NCBI GenBank assembly: GCA_026261815.1
Contig: JAMPIT010000493.1
Location: 3,427,501 to 3,491,500 of the forward strand
Source of the DNA: Monarcha castaneiventris obscurior
Lineage: Eukaryota > Chordata > Aves > Passeriformes > Monarchidae
Length of the DNA: 64,000 bases
Direction: 5' to 3'
Shown: one piece after another, positions 44,586 to 57,180 of the stretch
Numbering within the stretch: position 1 is the stretch's first letter
Layout of the letters: every line of letters starts with the position of its first letter
Made by a program: the position numbers and the translations under genes
The notes under the pieces: model-generated
The model's input: the letters and a program-made list of their open reading frames with translations, nothing else
What the model was told of the DNA's origin: nothing
The model's database searches: none

Positions 44586-47184
44586 GTTGCTGTGATTTAT
44601 CCCAGTGTTCCATCCCTGGCTGTGAAATGCTGTTTGTTTCCAGCAGGGGCCAGGAGGCAGAGCGAGGCGGGTTCGCTTCTGTGTGCGTTTGCTTTGTCCC
44701 GTGTGCCTGATCCGTGAGCACGGCCCTCGGGTCTGCCCACGTTTCCAGAGACACATTTCCCCATTCCCCGTGTGCCAGGAACAGCGGTGGCTCCAGCCAA
44801 AGGCAGCGGGATGACTCCAGCAGCACCAAACTCCTCGGGAATGTGGGGCTGGGGAACACTCTGGGCAGGGGGAATGAAGCCATGGGAGAGCCCTTCACCC
44901 TGCACTGCTCTCGAGCTGCACCTGCCTTTGGCACCCTCACTCCCCAAAACAGAAAGGAGATTAAAACCTCTTTTTTACCCTTTCCCTCCCTTTTACAGCT
45001 CTCTGAGTCAGAGAGGGGCCATTAACCCTTCCCCACCCAGACACCCTCCCCTGTAGCCCAGCTGCCCCCCAGGCTGGTGCTTCCATGTTGGTCCCACCCC
45101 ATTTCTTCCCTTTCCAGCCCCCCATCGCTTCCCCGGGCGTTGTTTGGCTGCTGCGGGCAGTGATGAGGAAAAGCAGGGGGTAAATGGAGTCATTTTCTGG
45201 AACGAGAGGAGCAGAGGAGCTCCGAGGAGCAAACGGAGCTGTGCGAAGGCCCAGGGAGCTGTGGGGGATGTGATGGGCAGGGAGGGAAGGACCAACACCC
45301 CTCAGGTGGAAGAGGAGCAGCCCGGGGTCACCCCATGCCGCCGGCAGGATGCCACCCAGCAGGCAAATGCCCTGAGTCCGGGTCTGGGCTGGCCCTGGGG
45401 GCACCCAGAGGTGCTGCTGGCACAGCCGCCGGCTCTGCGGGGCCACACCAAGGTGCCACTGCAGTGCCTCAGTTTCCCAGCTCGTCCCCCCACGGCTGCT
45501 GTGCGCTGCCACAGCCCCGGCGCTGACTTGTCGCACGTCCGAGGCACAGCGAGAATCTCTGCCGAGGATGTAAATCCGAGTCAAACGCTTCCCCGCCGTG
45601 TCTCCTGCGGAGAGCAGACGGTGATGAGCTCTGGCAGCAGAGCCCCAGCTGCAGGGAGGGCAGAGCTGGCTCCCGGTCCGGAGCATCCCGGTTCCACCCG
45701 CGGCCAGCCCGGAGCATCCAGGGCCCGCACGCACGGGCTGTGCTCGCTGTTCAGCCAGCCTGAAAAATCCCTCCTCGCTTTCCTGCGCCGCCCGCAGCCC
45801 AGCTGGGCTGGGAGGCAGCCGGAGGGGCGGTCGGAGGTGCCAGGCTGGGGGGAGGAGAGAGGGCAGCTGCCCCAAGGATTTCATGGAATTTTCCCCTGCG
45901 TTCGTCCCGCTCCTGCCAGAGCCAGCACAGCCCCTGAGCCTTCATCCCCCCTGCCCTGGCAAGGCTTGGCTTGAACCGCTCCAGACCCCATCCAAAACTT
46001 CCCCTGTTATTGATTATCTCTGCCGACAGCTCCCTGGGACCACTCCTCCCGTCTTTAATAAACACTTCCTTTTCCTCCAGTGGCAAATCTGCCCGGAGTC
46101 CCCAAAGCCCGGAGGCAGGAGCTCCCGGGACAGGGCAGGGACAGGGAGTGGGGCAGCGGCCGCTGCTTCCCAAATCCCTTCTTAATTACGAACGATGAAT
46201 ACTCGAAAATCTGACCCGACGTGGCTGTTGTTGAATCATCCTCTCTTTAATTGCTTGCAAATATTGCACTGTCTCACAGTGTGGGCCGTAAATTACCAGC
46301 AAATAAAGTGTGGAAGCTGTTTTACAGCTAATATATTGTTTCCTGGGAAAGTTTGGGATTAAATGGATCTTCCTGCTGAGCTAACAGCCCCTTTCCCGGG
46401 GAGTTCGGCTGTGTGAGTGCTGGGATGGGGGTTGCTCACCTCCTGCTGGACCTTGCCTGCCCCTTGCAGGTAGGAAGAGCTGTAGAGGGTTGGAAAACAA
46501 AACCTGGAGGCATCCAGTCCATCAGCTGTGACAGTGCTGGTGCCACTCACTGAGTGCCTCGGGAGAGCCAAACACTATTTATCAATATTTCCCAATACCC
46601 CCTAAGGTGAGTCTTTCTGAAGATTTCAACATGAGGGTTCATTAAGTGACTTCAAGTGAAAAAAGAAAAAAAAATAATAATAAAAGCTGCTGCTCAGCAG
46701 TGCAGATTTCCCCAGAGGCTTCTGTTATTATCGTCTTCCCAGTTATGAGTGATTTATTCTTAGCATTCCTGGCTTGGCACACACTGCAAATCATTGCTCC
46801 CATTGTGAATCCACTGCAGCTCTCCTGGGAAGAGGGGACACAGCCACCACAGGTGCCAGCATCCCTCTGCTGTCCTGGCAGTGCCCAGGGCCTGGGCTGT
46901 CCCTCTGCTCCCCACAAACCCAGGGCATCACCCCTTGCTGGTGTCTACTAAACCCAAATCCTGGGGGATTAAAAATTATGGCAGGAATTTTTGAGATGGG
47001 GATGGCATTTGGAGGCCTCTGCTGTGGGGTGGGGAAGCCTTTGGGGCAGCTTGGCTGGTACCCTGTGGATCATCACGTCCCCAGCTGGTGGTGACCTGAG
47101 CCAGGCAGGATTCCTGCCAGCCCTGCCAGGAAAATCTCCAGGAAAAAACTGTTGGAATTGCTCCAGATTTAACCTCATTTATTA
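44586..47184. other. No gene recognised; CpG-richer patch and AT-rich block
   Basis: 45480-45850 is moderately CpG-rich without a clear promoter motif. 46180-46380 and 46560-46830 are AT-rich unique blocks resembling conserved non-coding sequence. No exon is supported. Confidence 0.5.
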
Positions 47185-47320
47185 ATTCCCATCTCCGGAC
47201 TCTGAGGGCGTCTGTCCATCACCAAAATGCATCTGACCATCAGCAAAATATAACTTAAATATATTCCCACCTCTGGACTCCAAGGACATCTGTCCATCAC
47301 TGAAATGCTCCTGTCCCAGG
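47185..47320. repeat. Two-copy tandem duplication, period 78 bp
   Basis: ATTCCCATCTCCGGACTC at 47185 recurs as ATTCCCACCTCTGGACTC at 47263, both followed by a CTGTCCATCAC match. The second copy is partial and several substitutions separate them. Confidence 0.85.
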
Positions 47321-48200
47321 GGAAGGTGGTGGGAATTGTTTGGGAATCAGAGGAAAGGGGATGAAAAGCAGAAAACAGCAGCCACCTCTCTGGAGAGGAG
47401 CAGGGCACCTTCCAAAAGAGATGGTGGCCAAGCAAAGGAAGGAAAAGGTGCCTCCCTTCCATGCCTTGAGCTGCTGGTTTCTTTTCCAGGCACAGGATCA
47501 GATGAATTACAGGGTCACAGAGGGGCTCAAGGCTGCTGCTGAAGCAGGAAAGTCCCAGCAAGGATCTGGCCCTGGCACTGGAGGTGACAGCTCAGAACTG
47601 CAGCAGGATCTCCAGTCACATTAAAATGACAAATTTCTGAGCACAAAGCCATGACTTGGATGTGCCTTGTGTATGACTAACAGAAAATTCGATATCACAT
47701 TGTTTCTAGATCATTCTCACAGTCGCCCTGGAAGGAAACGGAAGGAATTCCTTGAAGCAAAGTGTCCCTTCCCAAGAAATCAAGGCTATTACAGGGGTTT
47801 ATAACTTCCTGTTGGCCATCAGAAAACAGGAGGCAAAACCCACAGCAGCCTCTATGGAACACCCTCCAAGCCACTGTGTCCCTCTGGATATCTGGAAAAG
47901 GCAAATTAAGAGTTAAGAATCACTGCAGCTTTTTTTCCCAACCTTTCTCCATAACTCCACAATGAAGGATAATTAATCGATGAAGGCTCTTGCTCTGCAA
48001 ACTAAAATTAGCTTTTTTTCTCTCTTTCAGTGTGTGCAACCTGCAAATTCTCAGCGATCCCAGGGGCTGCTGCTGGGGGATGGATCCTGGGTGGGTGTTG
48101 GGCAGGGCTCAGTCCTTCAGGCCTTTCCACAGCAGCTCGTGGCACAAAGGAGGATTTTTCAGGATCAGCCAGTGAGTTTTGCTTCATTTCAACTCCAAGT
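47321..48200. other. No gene or repeat recognised
   Basis: Mixed composition, nothing identifiable. Confidence 0.5.
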
Positions 48201-48526
48201 GCTCCACAACTCCCTGAAAGGAGGTTGTGGACGAGTGGGGTCGGTCTCTTCTCCCCCGTAACAAGTCCTAGGACAAGAGGAAATGGCTCCAAGTTGCACC
48301 AGGGAAGGTTTATTTTGACATTAGGAACAATTTCTTCATGGAAAGTTTTGTCAGACATTGGAACAGGCTGCCCAGGGCTGTGGTGGAATCACCATCCCTG
48401 CAAGAGCTCAAAAATTGTACGGCTGTGACTCTGAGGGACCTGGGTTGGTGGTGAGCTGGCAGTGCTGGGTTCATGGTTGGGCTCCATGGGTTTAGAGGTC
48501 TTTTCCAACCTTATCAATCCCGTGGT
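48201..48526 (+). mobile_element. CR1 LINE 3' fragment
   Basis: Plus-orientation CR1: CCTGAAAGGAGGTTGTGGAC, GGACAAGAGGAAATGGCTCC, AATTTCTTCATGGAAAG, TTGGAACAGGCTGCCCAGGG, then TTTAGAGGTCTTTTCCAACC. About 325 bp, truncated at the 5' end. Confidence 0.95.
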
Positions 48527-51500
48527 CCCACCCTGAGCACCACCCTGAGGCAGAAGGAAGGAGAAGTGTCCATGGTCTGTCAGTCCTGCATCGCTGATGG
48601 CTTCCAGAAGTCCTGCACCTTCCCCCTCCTCCCCATCGGCTTCAGACACCTCCACTCGGGCCTGCACAGGGAAACCACAGCCCCTGAGGCACACAGGGAT
48701 AACTTGGATGTTCCTATCAAGGGTGATGGATGCAGAGGCTGTGGCTGTTTCCTGGGGGTGCCCATTCGGGCTGTTCCTCACCCAGCATCTCCTGCAGGGC
48801 AGTCCCTTCACTGGGCACCCACACCAGTGCTTGGAAAACATTGCCCATCCCTCAGGAACAGCCTGGTGCAGTCAGCAAGCCATTTCCTCCACCAGAAATA
48901 CCTGGAAGAGAGTAAAAGAAGTGGAGAGGAAGGAAGCTGTAAAGCAGAGGAAGCCGTGAGGCATTCCCAGCCTCGGCACGGCGACGCTCAGGAGCTGGAA
49001 AGGCATAAAAGAGTATCTGGTCTTTGTTCACCCCTGGAGCCACGGCATTGGCAAAGATGAGCAAGAACAATAAAAGTTCCACCAGTCCTAGGTTTTCCTG
49101 GATGAGTGTTGAGGCATTTATCCGTAAGAACTCTGAATAGTGTGAAAATTATAACAGAAAACATTTTTGTTTTCTCCAGGAAGGAAGATGAACACAAAGT
49201 GGGGTTTCCTGGCCGGTTTGTGCTGGCAGCAGCCCTGGGTACAAGGAGCTGCCACCCTAATTCCAAGAGCCACCTTGAAGAAACACTGGAAGGAAATGTG
49301 TCCTTCCCTCCTTCCCCCTTCTTCAGCTAATTCTGTGTTTCTCTTCCTGGCTGTGCTGCCGAGTAATGAACGTGGGTGATTTGCCATCAGATAAATTGCA
49401 TGCCATTAGCTGCCTGTTTAGAGACCATATTTCCTCTTTGTGATGAGAGCTCAATATCTTCCCAATGAGTTATTACTTGGAGATCTTCTAGACCTGGACT
49501 GTAAGTACCAAGCAATTACAGCGCCGTAATTCCAGGGCGTAATTCCAGGGCTGCTGCCTCCCTGCTCCACAGAGTCTCTTAAGCCTCCTCAGGCAGACTG
49601 GAGGAAGCTTTTCCAGGTTTAAAAGAATGGCTTAATGGCAGCTGTTCCCAGCAGCTCCCTTTTCCCTTCTCCTTTCCCACCCCCTGCCCAGCGATGCTCA
49701 GTGGGCTCCAGGGCTGCACTTTGCCACAGGAGTGTGCTCGAAATCACAAGAAAGTGGCCAAAATCTTGTGCCTACACACAAACTAAACCCTGGTGCTGCT
49801 GTCCCGTCCTGCCCAAGCCCCCCTGGAGGGCTGGCACAGCCAAACATCCCAGCCCAGCATCTCCATGGATGCAGCCCTTCACTGCCCTGCTCCCACCAGG
49901 GCTGGGGGCCAGCTCCAAAGCCTTGGGCAGGCCCCTTCCTGCTCAGGGCCACCTTCCCTGTTTGCACAGCAGAAAGAAAACCCTTCCTTCCCTCTAGCAA
50001 AAGCTCTTTGCCCTGGGACACGAGTCCAGAGCCACATTTGCATCTTTAATAGAAGCAATGATTGAGCTCCGAGCTCCCCATCCAGGCTGGAGCTTGGGGT
50101 GGTGGAACCTTCCCAAACCCTGCTGGGAGCAGAGTCAGGAGCAGGGACCGGCTCTGGCAGCAGCCCCGAGCCCCAGCTCCCAGCAAACCGCCTCAGTCGT
50201 GGATGACAGATAATATTAATTAACAAAGAACATTCCTGATGAGCAATGGAGCACCAGAGTAACCTCAGAGAGATGAATGGACAGATGGGTGGTGAGCACC
50301 CAAAGCCCTCATTTACCAGAGCTTCCCTTCCAGTAAAAATTATAAAACTGAGCTAAGCAGGAAACTTCCTGATTTTCTCTCTTTTTTTATTTTTAACTGC
50401 TCTTCTCACTCCTGACATCACTGCACCATCAGGCCTTGGAAACTCTCCCGACACACTCCCAAAGGCATCATGTCCCTGACAGGCTTGGTGGGGTGACCCC
50501 AGCTCTTCTTGGCTGGGGAGCTGCTTGTTTCAATCAAAATTGTTCTTTTCTTCCTAATACTTTAATCCCAGGTAGAGGACCCCATCCTTACAGACCAACC
50601 AGGTTCAGATTTGTCTCTCTATTTCCCTTCTCCAGAAAAAAAAAAAAAAAAGAGAGGATTATTCTTTGCAATGATTTTTTTTTTTTTTTTTGAATGATCA
50701 AGCAACAGCACAAACCTACAGGAGATATTTCAGCCTCCCAAACTGCTGACGTTGAAATGTATCCAGGAGACCATACTGTGAGTATTTTAAATACATCAAA
50801 TAATCCTCGCTTAGCAAAGCCAGATTTTTCTGTCCCAGGCCCCAGGCAGGTGGAGTTCAAGTGAGTTTCGATGGAGCATTAATAGTGTGTTAATGAAGCC
50901 TCAAAATCTTCAAAGGCACTCTTGTTTTTGAACTGTAATTGTCCACTGAGAAATGACAAAACAAACAGCAATTACACTGGAAAAGGGATTTTAAAAAATT
51001 ATGCCAGTAGGACTGGAGCTCATGAAGCAGCATTGGTGATATACACACACAAAACTGCTGCCAGTTGCTGGAGATCTGGAAGCACAGAAGCGCCTTGTTT
51101 TCCTGTTTTCCTTCTTTTGCCTTTTCTCATTATTAAATTTTTGCAGCGGGAGCGATGCCCAGGGACGGAGGCAGATGGTGCCTCTGCAGCACGAGGAGCT
51201 CCCAAAACACCCCCAGCTTGCGATGGGGAGCAGGGCTGGTCCTCTGGCACGGCAGGAATTGCATCCCTGGAAATGCCAAATAATTGCCCCTCACCCAGAG
51301 CGCCCAGCGGGGCCATAGCAGCACCAGCCAGCACAGGACGTGCCCTGGAACAGCCTCTCCAAAAAGGAGAGATCTCACCCACCCTGGGGGCCTCTTCATT
51401 GGCACGATGCACATAATCCCTCACCTTCCTTAGGATGGCCCCGGCCCTGTTTATGTGCAATCCGTGGAATTCTTTTCCTTGTGATAACGAACCCCCCCAG

Positions 51501-54381
51501 CCCGGATCTGCTGGGCAGAGAACTGCTGATAACAGCACAGGGCCATTTATTTGGTGTGGGATTGTTGCAGTGAGAACCCCGAGCAGGCAGTAGTGGGCAA
51601 TTACTGTCGACTCTGACCTGCAAATGGGGAAAAATTCTCCTTCCCGGGAAGGAGAACCAGAAGTTATGGACTGGACTCACTGCTGTGGCGAGGCAAATGA
51701 TGATAATAATTCTCTGTGCCTGGAAAGACTGGGGGCTGAAGTGCTCCCTGCCTGCCCTGCCACAGCTTTCCACCTTCATTTTTGGAGTGTTTCCAGTTTC
51801 AGAGTGGTTTCTCTTTACCTGAAACACACTTTTTAAAAATTAATTAAAAATTGAGTTTATTGTGGAGATGTACCCTCCTGTAATTTAAGCAGCTTGTATA
51901 AAAACATCAGGCAGCACATGGGTGCTGTCAGCTCTGTAAAGGAGCTCTAAAACATGGAAGTTTTAGTGGCTGAATGGGTGGATCCAGCACCTCCCCTCAT
52001 CCCTACCCTCCGAACCTGCGATCAAAATAAATTCCTTCTGCATTAACATTTGCCATTAATATAGTCATTGCAAACCCCAAGAATTTGGGATGAGGAAAAG
52101 TGGAAAAGCTCCTTTGCCTTTTCCTGCCTGGGAATAAATCTTAAGTATTATATTAATTTTAAGCCCATAAGGAATATGAAAAGTAGGAGCAAAGCACTCA
52201 GCTCCCTCCTGGTGGATAGTGCTTATCTTGTTTAGGAAATCAGCTTTAAATGCATGCTCAGATAAGTTAATTTTTTCATCTGTGGGCTAGCACATTTTAA
52301 ATGGTTTTATTTAACTAACAAAACCCATTTTTGATACTGGTTTTTGGGCATCTTAAATCGAAAACCAATTTCCATCCAAATAGACCACAGCACACGGTGT
52401 GAGTCCAAAATTAATAATCATCTCATAAAGAAGAAATGCACCATTCCCTATATTATAACACAATAAAATGCAGACACAAAGAATTGCTGTAAATGTACAT
52501 TAAGCTACATAATTGCTTCAGTAACCTCCCACATTCAAAGTGTTTTCTTCTGTTTAGCAAAACAGAGGAGTTTTAGAAGACTCAAACCGGCAGGTTGGTG
52601 GTTACCAATAAAGAATCAAGTTATGGGAATAAATAAAACACACAAATGAGAAACAAGATTAAAAGCTGGTAATTTAAAGCAAGCTTTCTGCTTTGCTCAT
52701 TCAAATCAGCATTAAAATAGGTGGCTGAAATAAATCATCTCTGAATTTTCAGCTTTAAACTCCTTCCACCTCAGGGAAAGCTTGGGAAGGGGGAGAAGCA
52801 GCCCTGGCACGCTGAGGGATGCAGCTGGAAGTGGTGGGATAGTGGCAGAACACCTCAGGATGGTGCTGAACTCTCATGGATTATGAAACCTGAATAATAA
52901 GAGCCTAGAATGGATTAAAAAATCCAAATGATAAGAGCCCAGAGCTGCCTGGGGTCACTGAATCCTCCCAGCCCCAGCTCCATCAAACACCACATGCTTG
53001 GGGAGGCCCTTGTCCCACACTTGTGGGATTTGGGGATTTGGGGAGAGCCAGGGGTGCAGAAGAGCAGCAGACTCATGGCTGATGCTCCGTTTTGCTGCAC
53101 ATCCCGTGATGTTCAGGCACTGATGGGTGGCCCAGAGCCCTGGAGCAGGGAGATGGGATCCTGGCCTCCTGCAGTCATCGAATCCATCCCTTCCCGAGTT
53201 TTTTACGGGTAGGAAATGCAAGTTTTGTAGGAAAATGTTAACAGGGATCCCCCAAGAACTGCCACAGCATCCCACAGGCAGGATGAGGCCAGAAGGGGCA
53301 GCAGCTGTGTGCCAGCCCCACGGCAGTGTCCCCGCTGGAAGTGGGAGATGGAGCCACCTTCCTGCTGCCATCGCTGGTAGGATGCTGTGGGGAGCCCAGG
53401 GATGCACTGGGATCACAAAGCCCCATGGAATCACCCATGCCCGGACCCCCCAACACCTGGATTTGCCACTTCCTGTGGGTTTCCCGCAACCATGGAGCAG
53501 TGAGGGGTCCACATCCCTCCATGCCAGGCTCCCATGGTCCTCCCCACTGCTCTCGAGGAAGAGGAGTCCCTTTGGAGTGGATGGAGAGAAATCTGAAGAG
53601 AGGATTTGGGATTCTAGCAGGACCTGGGGCAGCCCAGAGGGCATGCAGGGCCATGGTGGGGCACTTCCCCACTGGCTATGGCAGCAGCCTGGGAAGACAC
53701 TCCGGAAAAAAATCCAATTCCTTCCTGGCACCTCTGGCTTTGACTCTCTTCCAGAGCACACCCCCACTCCCCAGCAAGCCAGAGCATCTTTCTTTCCTAT
53801 GAAACAGAGAAGCTCAGCAAAATGTAGCAATAATGTGTTGTTTTCTATTCCACTGCTCAGCGAGGAGCCTCTGGGGATGGCAGGGAAGGAAAGGGACCTC
53901 AAAATAGCGGCAGACACTCTGTGCAGTTGGAGAAGCTCTCTGGAGCACAGAAATCCCGAAATAGAGCAAACATTCCCCTTCCCTGCTCCTGTTCCAAGGA
54001 AAGGGCTCGGGTGAGAGCAGTGTGAGGTGCCCTTTGTTTTTGTCTGTTTGGGAATAGCTCACAGCACCTGCTGGCAAGAGGCAGAGGGTTGCAGAGGGGC
54101 ATCTCCCACCGTCAGCCAGCTGAGAGACCCCAGGGCCTCCCTGCTCACATCTGCCTGGGAAGTGGGGACACTTCAGCTGCTCCTCCCACCCGTGGCACAG
54201 CCTCCTGCCTTGGCATCGACTGCTGCACCCAAGCAGGGCTTTGGCAGATGCTGGGTGTGGGGGAGAGGCAATCTCTGAGCAAGTCACCTGGGCCAGAGAG
54301 AGAAATCCTAAAAACGCCGTCGTCTCCTCTGGGAGAGGCACTCCCATTCCCATAGCCAGGCTGGCTCCAGGAGCTGAGATG
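48527..54381. other. No gene recognised; long AT-rich stretch 51.8-52.8 kb
   Basis: 49330-49500 and 50200-51150 have AT-rich unique pieces. 51820-52780 is a kilobase of AT-rich unique sequence, the longest outside the SEC14L1 end. 52800-54380 is GC-rich with a 320-codon minus-strand frame that matches nothing known to me. Confidence 0.5.
50636..50691. repeat. A16 tract and T17 tract separated by 23 bp
   Basis: An A-run at 50636-50651 and a T-run at 50675-50691 could pair as a long hairpin in single strands. No element is recognised around them. Confidence 0.9.
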
Positions 54382-54444
54382 TGCCAGGTTAACACTGGGA
54401 CACGAGGATCTCAGAGGTCTTTTCCACCCTTAATGACTCCATGG
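54382..54444 (+). mobile_element. CR1 LINE 3' end remnant
   Basis: TGCCAGGTTAACACTGGGAC, then ATCTCAGAGGTCTTTTCC and TTAATGACTCCATGG match the last approximately 60 bp of a plus-orientation CR1. Confidence 0.75.
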
Positions 54445-57039
54445 CTGGGACAGGGCTGCTCCAGACCCTCCCTGCTTGGGGACAGCCAAGGGACAGGGCC
54501 ACCCACCCCACAGGGGTCACCGTGTGCCCCAGGCTTGGCGCTGACCCCAGGGCACAGGGAAGCCAGGGCCGGTCTCCAGCCCCCATCTGAAGCCTGGTGC
54601 CTGCAGTGGGACCACACCGAGCTGTGCCTGCCCTGTCCCCTCCATCTGTCCCCTGCCGCAGCTCCAAAAGGAGACCTTGAGCTTCATCCCTTCTCCTCAT
54701 CATCCTCCTGGCCAAGGGAAGAGAGGAGATGCCTCCAGCCAGCACGGGAAAGGTGCCCTGTAGCTGGGGCTGTGGGTGGGACAACAGAAGGACGAAGAGA
54801 GTCTAATTCCTTCTGCTGGAGCACCCAAGCTGAGATTTGGTGTCTGGGAGGGGTCAGAGGCCCCTTTGCACCTCCCCAGGAGGGAGCAGAGCCCACAGCC
54901 GGGTCCCTGCCTGGGCAGCAGGCAGGAGCTGCTGCAGCCTTTGGTGCCTGCCTGACTTGGGCTCTGGCCACATCCCAGCTCAGCCATTTCCAAGCTCTTC
55001 CCATCTCCTTGTTAAACCAAAGTGGGCAGCAGCTGAAAGCGGCAGCCCCGGCACCAGCTGTCCCAGGTCCCAGCTGAGCCTTGTTTGCCGTGTGAGGCAC
55101 CGGCTCAAGGCTTTCTTTGTCTTGCCAAGAACAAGTGCTGAGGCAAAGCACGGGCCTTGTGCTGCCAGGAGGTACAAATTGGCACCCTTCAGGCACCCTC
55201 AAAATAACCCAAACTTGTGTGACATAACAAGGTGATTAAATCAGCATGAGAAATTGTGCTGTTCGAAGCCAACAGGACGCGGTGACATCAAACGAGTTTC
55301 AAATCTCAGCGCAATTATGGGAAGGACAGAGAGGGTTTTGGGGAGGGGGACATCTGTATGCCCTTCCCAGAGCTCACTGTGCCATGCCAGCAGTGCCAGG
55401 CTGGGGCAAGCAGGGGGGCTGCATTTACCCACAGCTCCAAGGGATGGGAAAACACAAAGATTGCCTAATATGCCTGATTCCACCCATTTTCAGCCCCCCA
55501 ACTCATTAGGGGGTGCGAGGACACTGCTGCCATGGGTCAGTGACCTGCCTCCCCCTCCCACACCGACTGCCCACGTGTCCTCCTGCTGCCACACTCTGGC
55601 AGTAGAAACTGGGTGTGTTAAAGCTGCTGTTAGCACAGATGGGATGGGCTCTGCGAGCAAAGAACATTTCGGCTGAGAGGTTTTGCTTCTGCTTCACCAG
55701 GCTGGGGAAAAAAACCCAGGAAGATGCTGCACAGCACATGGGTCTGGCATGGAAGGGAGGGAATTTGCCAGGATGGTGGGAAGCACCCAAGTACCATCCC
55801 AGGCTGGAGCAGGAGAGCAGCTCCACACCACAATGCAGGGGAAGACCAGCCCAGTGTGAACATGTGGGTGAGAGCTCCAGAATCCAACCTGCTCCCAACA
55901 CCAGCTGAGATCCCAGGGGATGCCCCAGACCCCCCAGCCCTGCACTGCTTGTGGGGGACCTTCAGGGAGCTGCAGGGCTCTCCCCCAGACCATCTGCCTC
56001 CATCCCCCTGTGCAGACACATCCAGCAGCTTCTCGATGACCTTCACGGGGTTGTCTCTGCTTGGCCAGCTCTCGTCTCGGATGATTTGGTGCCTCTCTGG
56101 TTCCTGCCATGCAAATGGAGGGATGGTAAATCTTTGGCCAGCAGTAATTCACAGCCAGACAGCGCCGGGACTGAAGATAATGAAGGGGTTTGAAATCCAA
56201 TAGTCCCTAAACACTTTCAGGTGCTGCTTTTGCCTTTCTATCTTCAGGCTTCAGGGACAAATAATTCCTTCCAATCTGTGTTCCCAGCTCCTCTCGCCTG
56301 GACTCCGGAGAAGGATTTCACTCGGGTCTAGCACAACGCACAGCCATTCGTCATAAAATTATTTTCATTCATTTATCTCCATTCTGCCTTTTCAAGTCCT
56401 CTCCTCGCGTGCTACTTCGGCCAAATTCCCAATTCCCTGAATTTATTATCACTATAAAATGGTTGCCTGCTCCACAGCATGACCTAGACACGCACCCCAC
56501 TGCGATGCTTTAAAGGCCTTCGTCTGTTCCTATGGCAACTGGAAAGGGAGGCAAGCGCTGCAGCCAGCACTGGGATGGATCCTGCATGGATGCTGCCATC
56601 CCTTCCCGGCTGCCAGGAGGCCACAACAGCACGGGGATAGGCAGTGCTGGGGCAAACAGGGCAGGAACACATTTTCCTGGTGATTTCTGTCCCCTGCTCA
56701 CCCCACAGCAGCTCTGCCGTGCCCACACACGGCCAGGAGGATGTGGCAGTGCTGGAAGGAGCTCAGCTTGTCCAGGAGGGCACAGGTTGGAGCTGGGATG
56801 GGATGGAGATCCAGGCACAGGGAGCTGGCAGCCCATGGTGACATCCAGCTGTGACCCTGCTGGGCTGGTCACTGTGATGTCCACTCTGTTTGTCCTCCAA
56901 GTGAAACACCTCCCACAAACCCACTCCCTCCAAAGCAGGCAGCTCTGCCCCAGAAAGTTCCTTCTGCAAATCATACTGCCTTCAACCTGTTGATAGACAC
57001 TGAGGCCCTTCCTTTCATTTACTGATGTTATTCTCTTTT
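54445..57039. other. No gene recognised; AT-rich pocket 56.2-56.5 kb
   Basis: GC-rich filler with an AT-rich unique pocket at 56190-56470. No exon or repeat family recognised. Confidence 0.5.
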
Positions 57040-57180
57040 AATTCTTTATTAATCAATTCCCACATCAGCCACTCCATCAATTTGCCCGGCACCGAAGTGG
57101 AGCTGACAGGCCTGTAATTATCCAGGTCATCTCATTTATCCTTTTTAAACATTGGCAGAGATCTCACCTGGGAAATCAGC
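57040..57180 (-). mobile_element. Ancient CR1-like LINE remnant, reverse-transcriptase coding part
   Basis: The minus strand of 57081-57130 translates to DDLDNYRPVSSTSVPGKL, close to the GNYRPVSLTSVPGK motif of LINE reverse transcriptases. It is the only piece of CR1 coding core in the window; every other copy is confined to the 3' end. Surrounding sequence is too diverged to extend. It carries no intact frame. Confidence 0.78.

Noticed and set aside
43885..44940. 351-codon minus-strand ORF with AGTAPWPQ-like repeats
   Set aside because: It is the translation of the 22-copy minisatellite and its flanks.
52955..53917. 320-codon minus-strand ORF
   Set aside because: GC-rich sequence with an equally long overlapping frame on the other strand and no recognisable domain.
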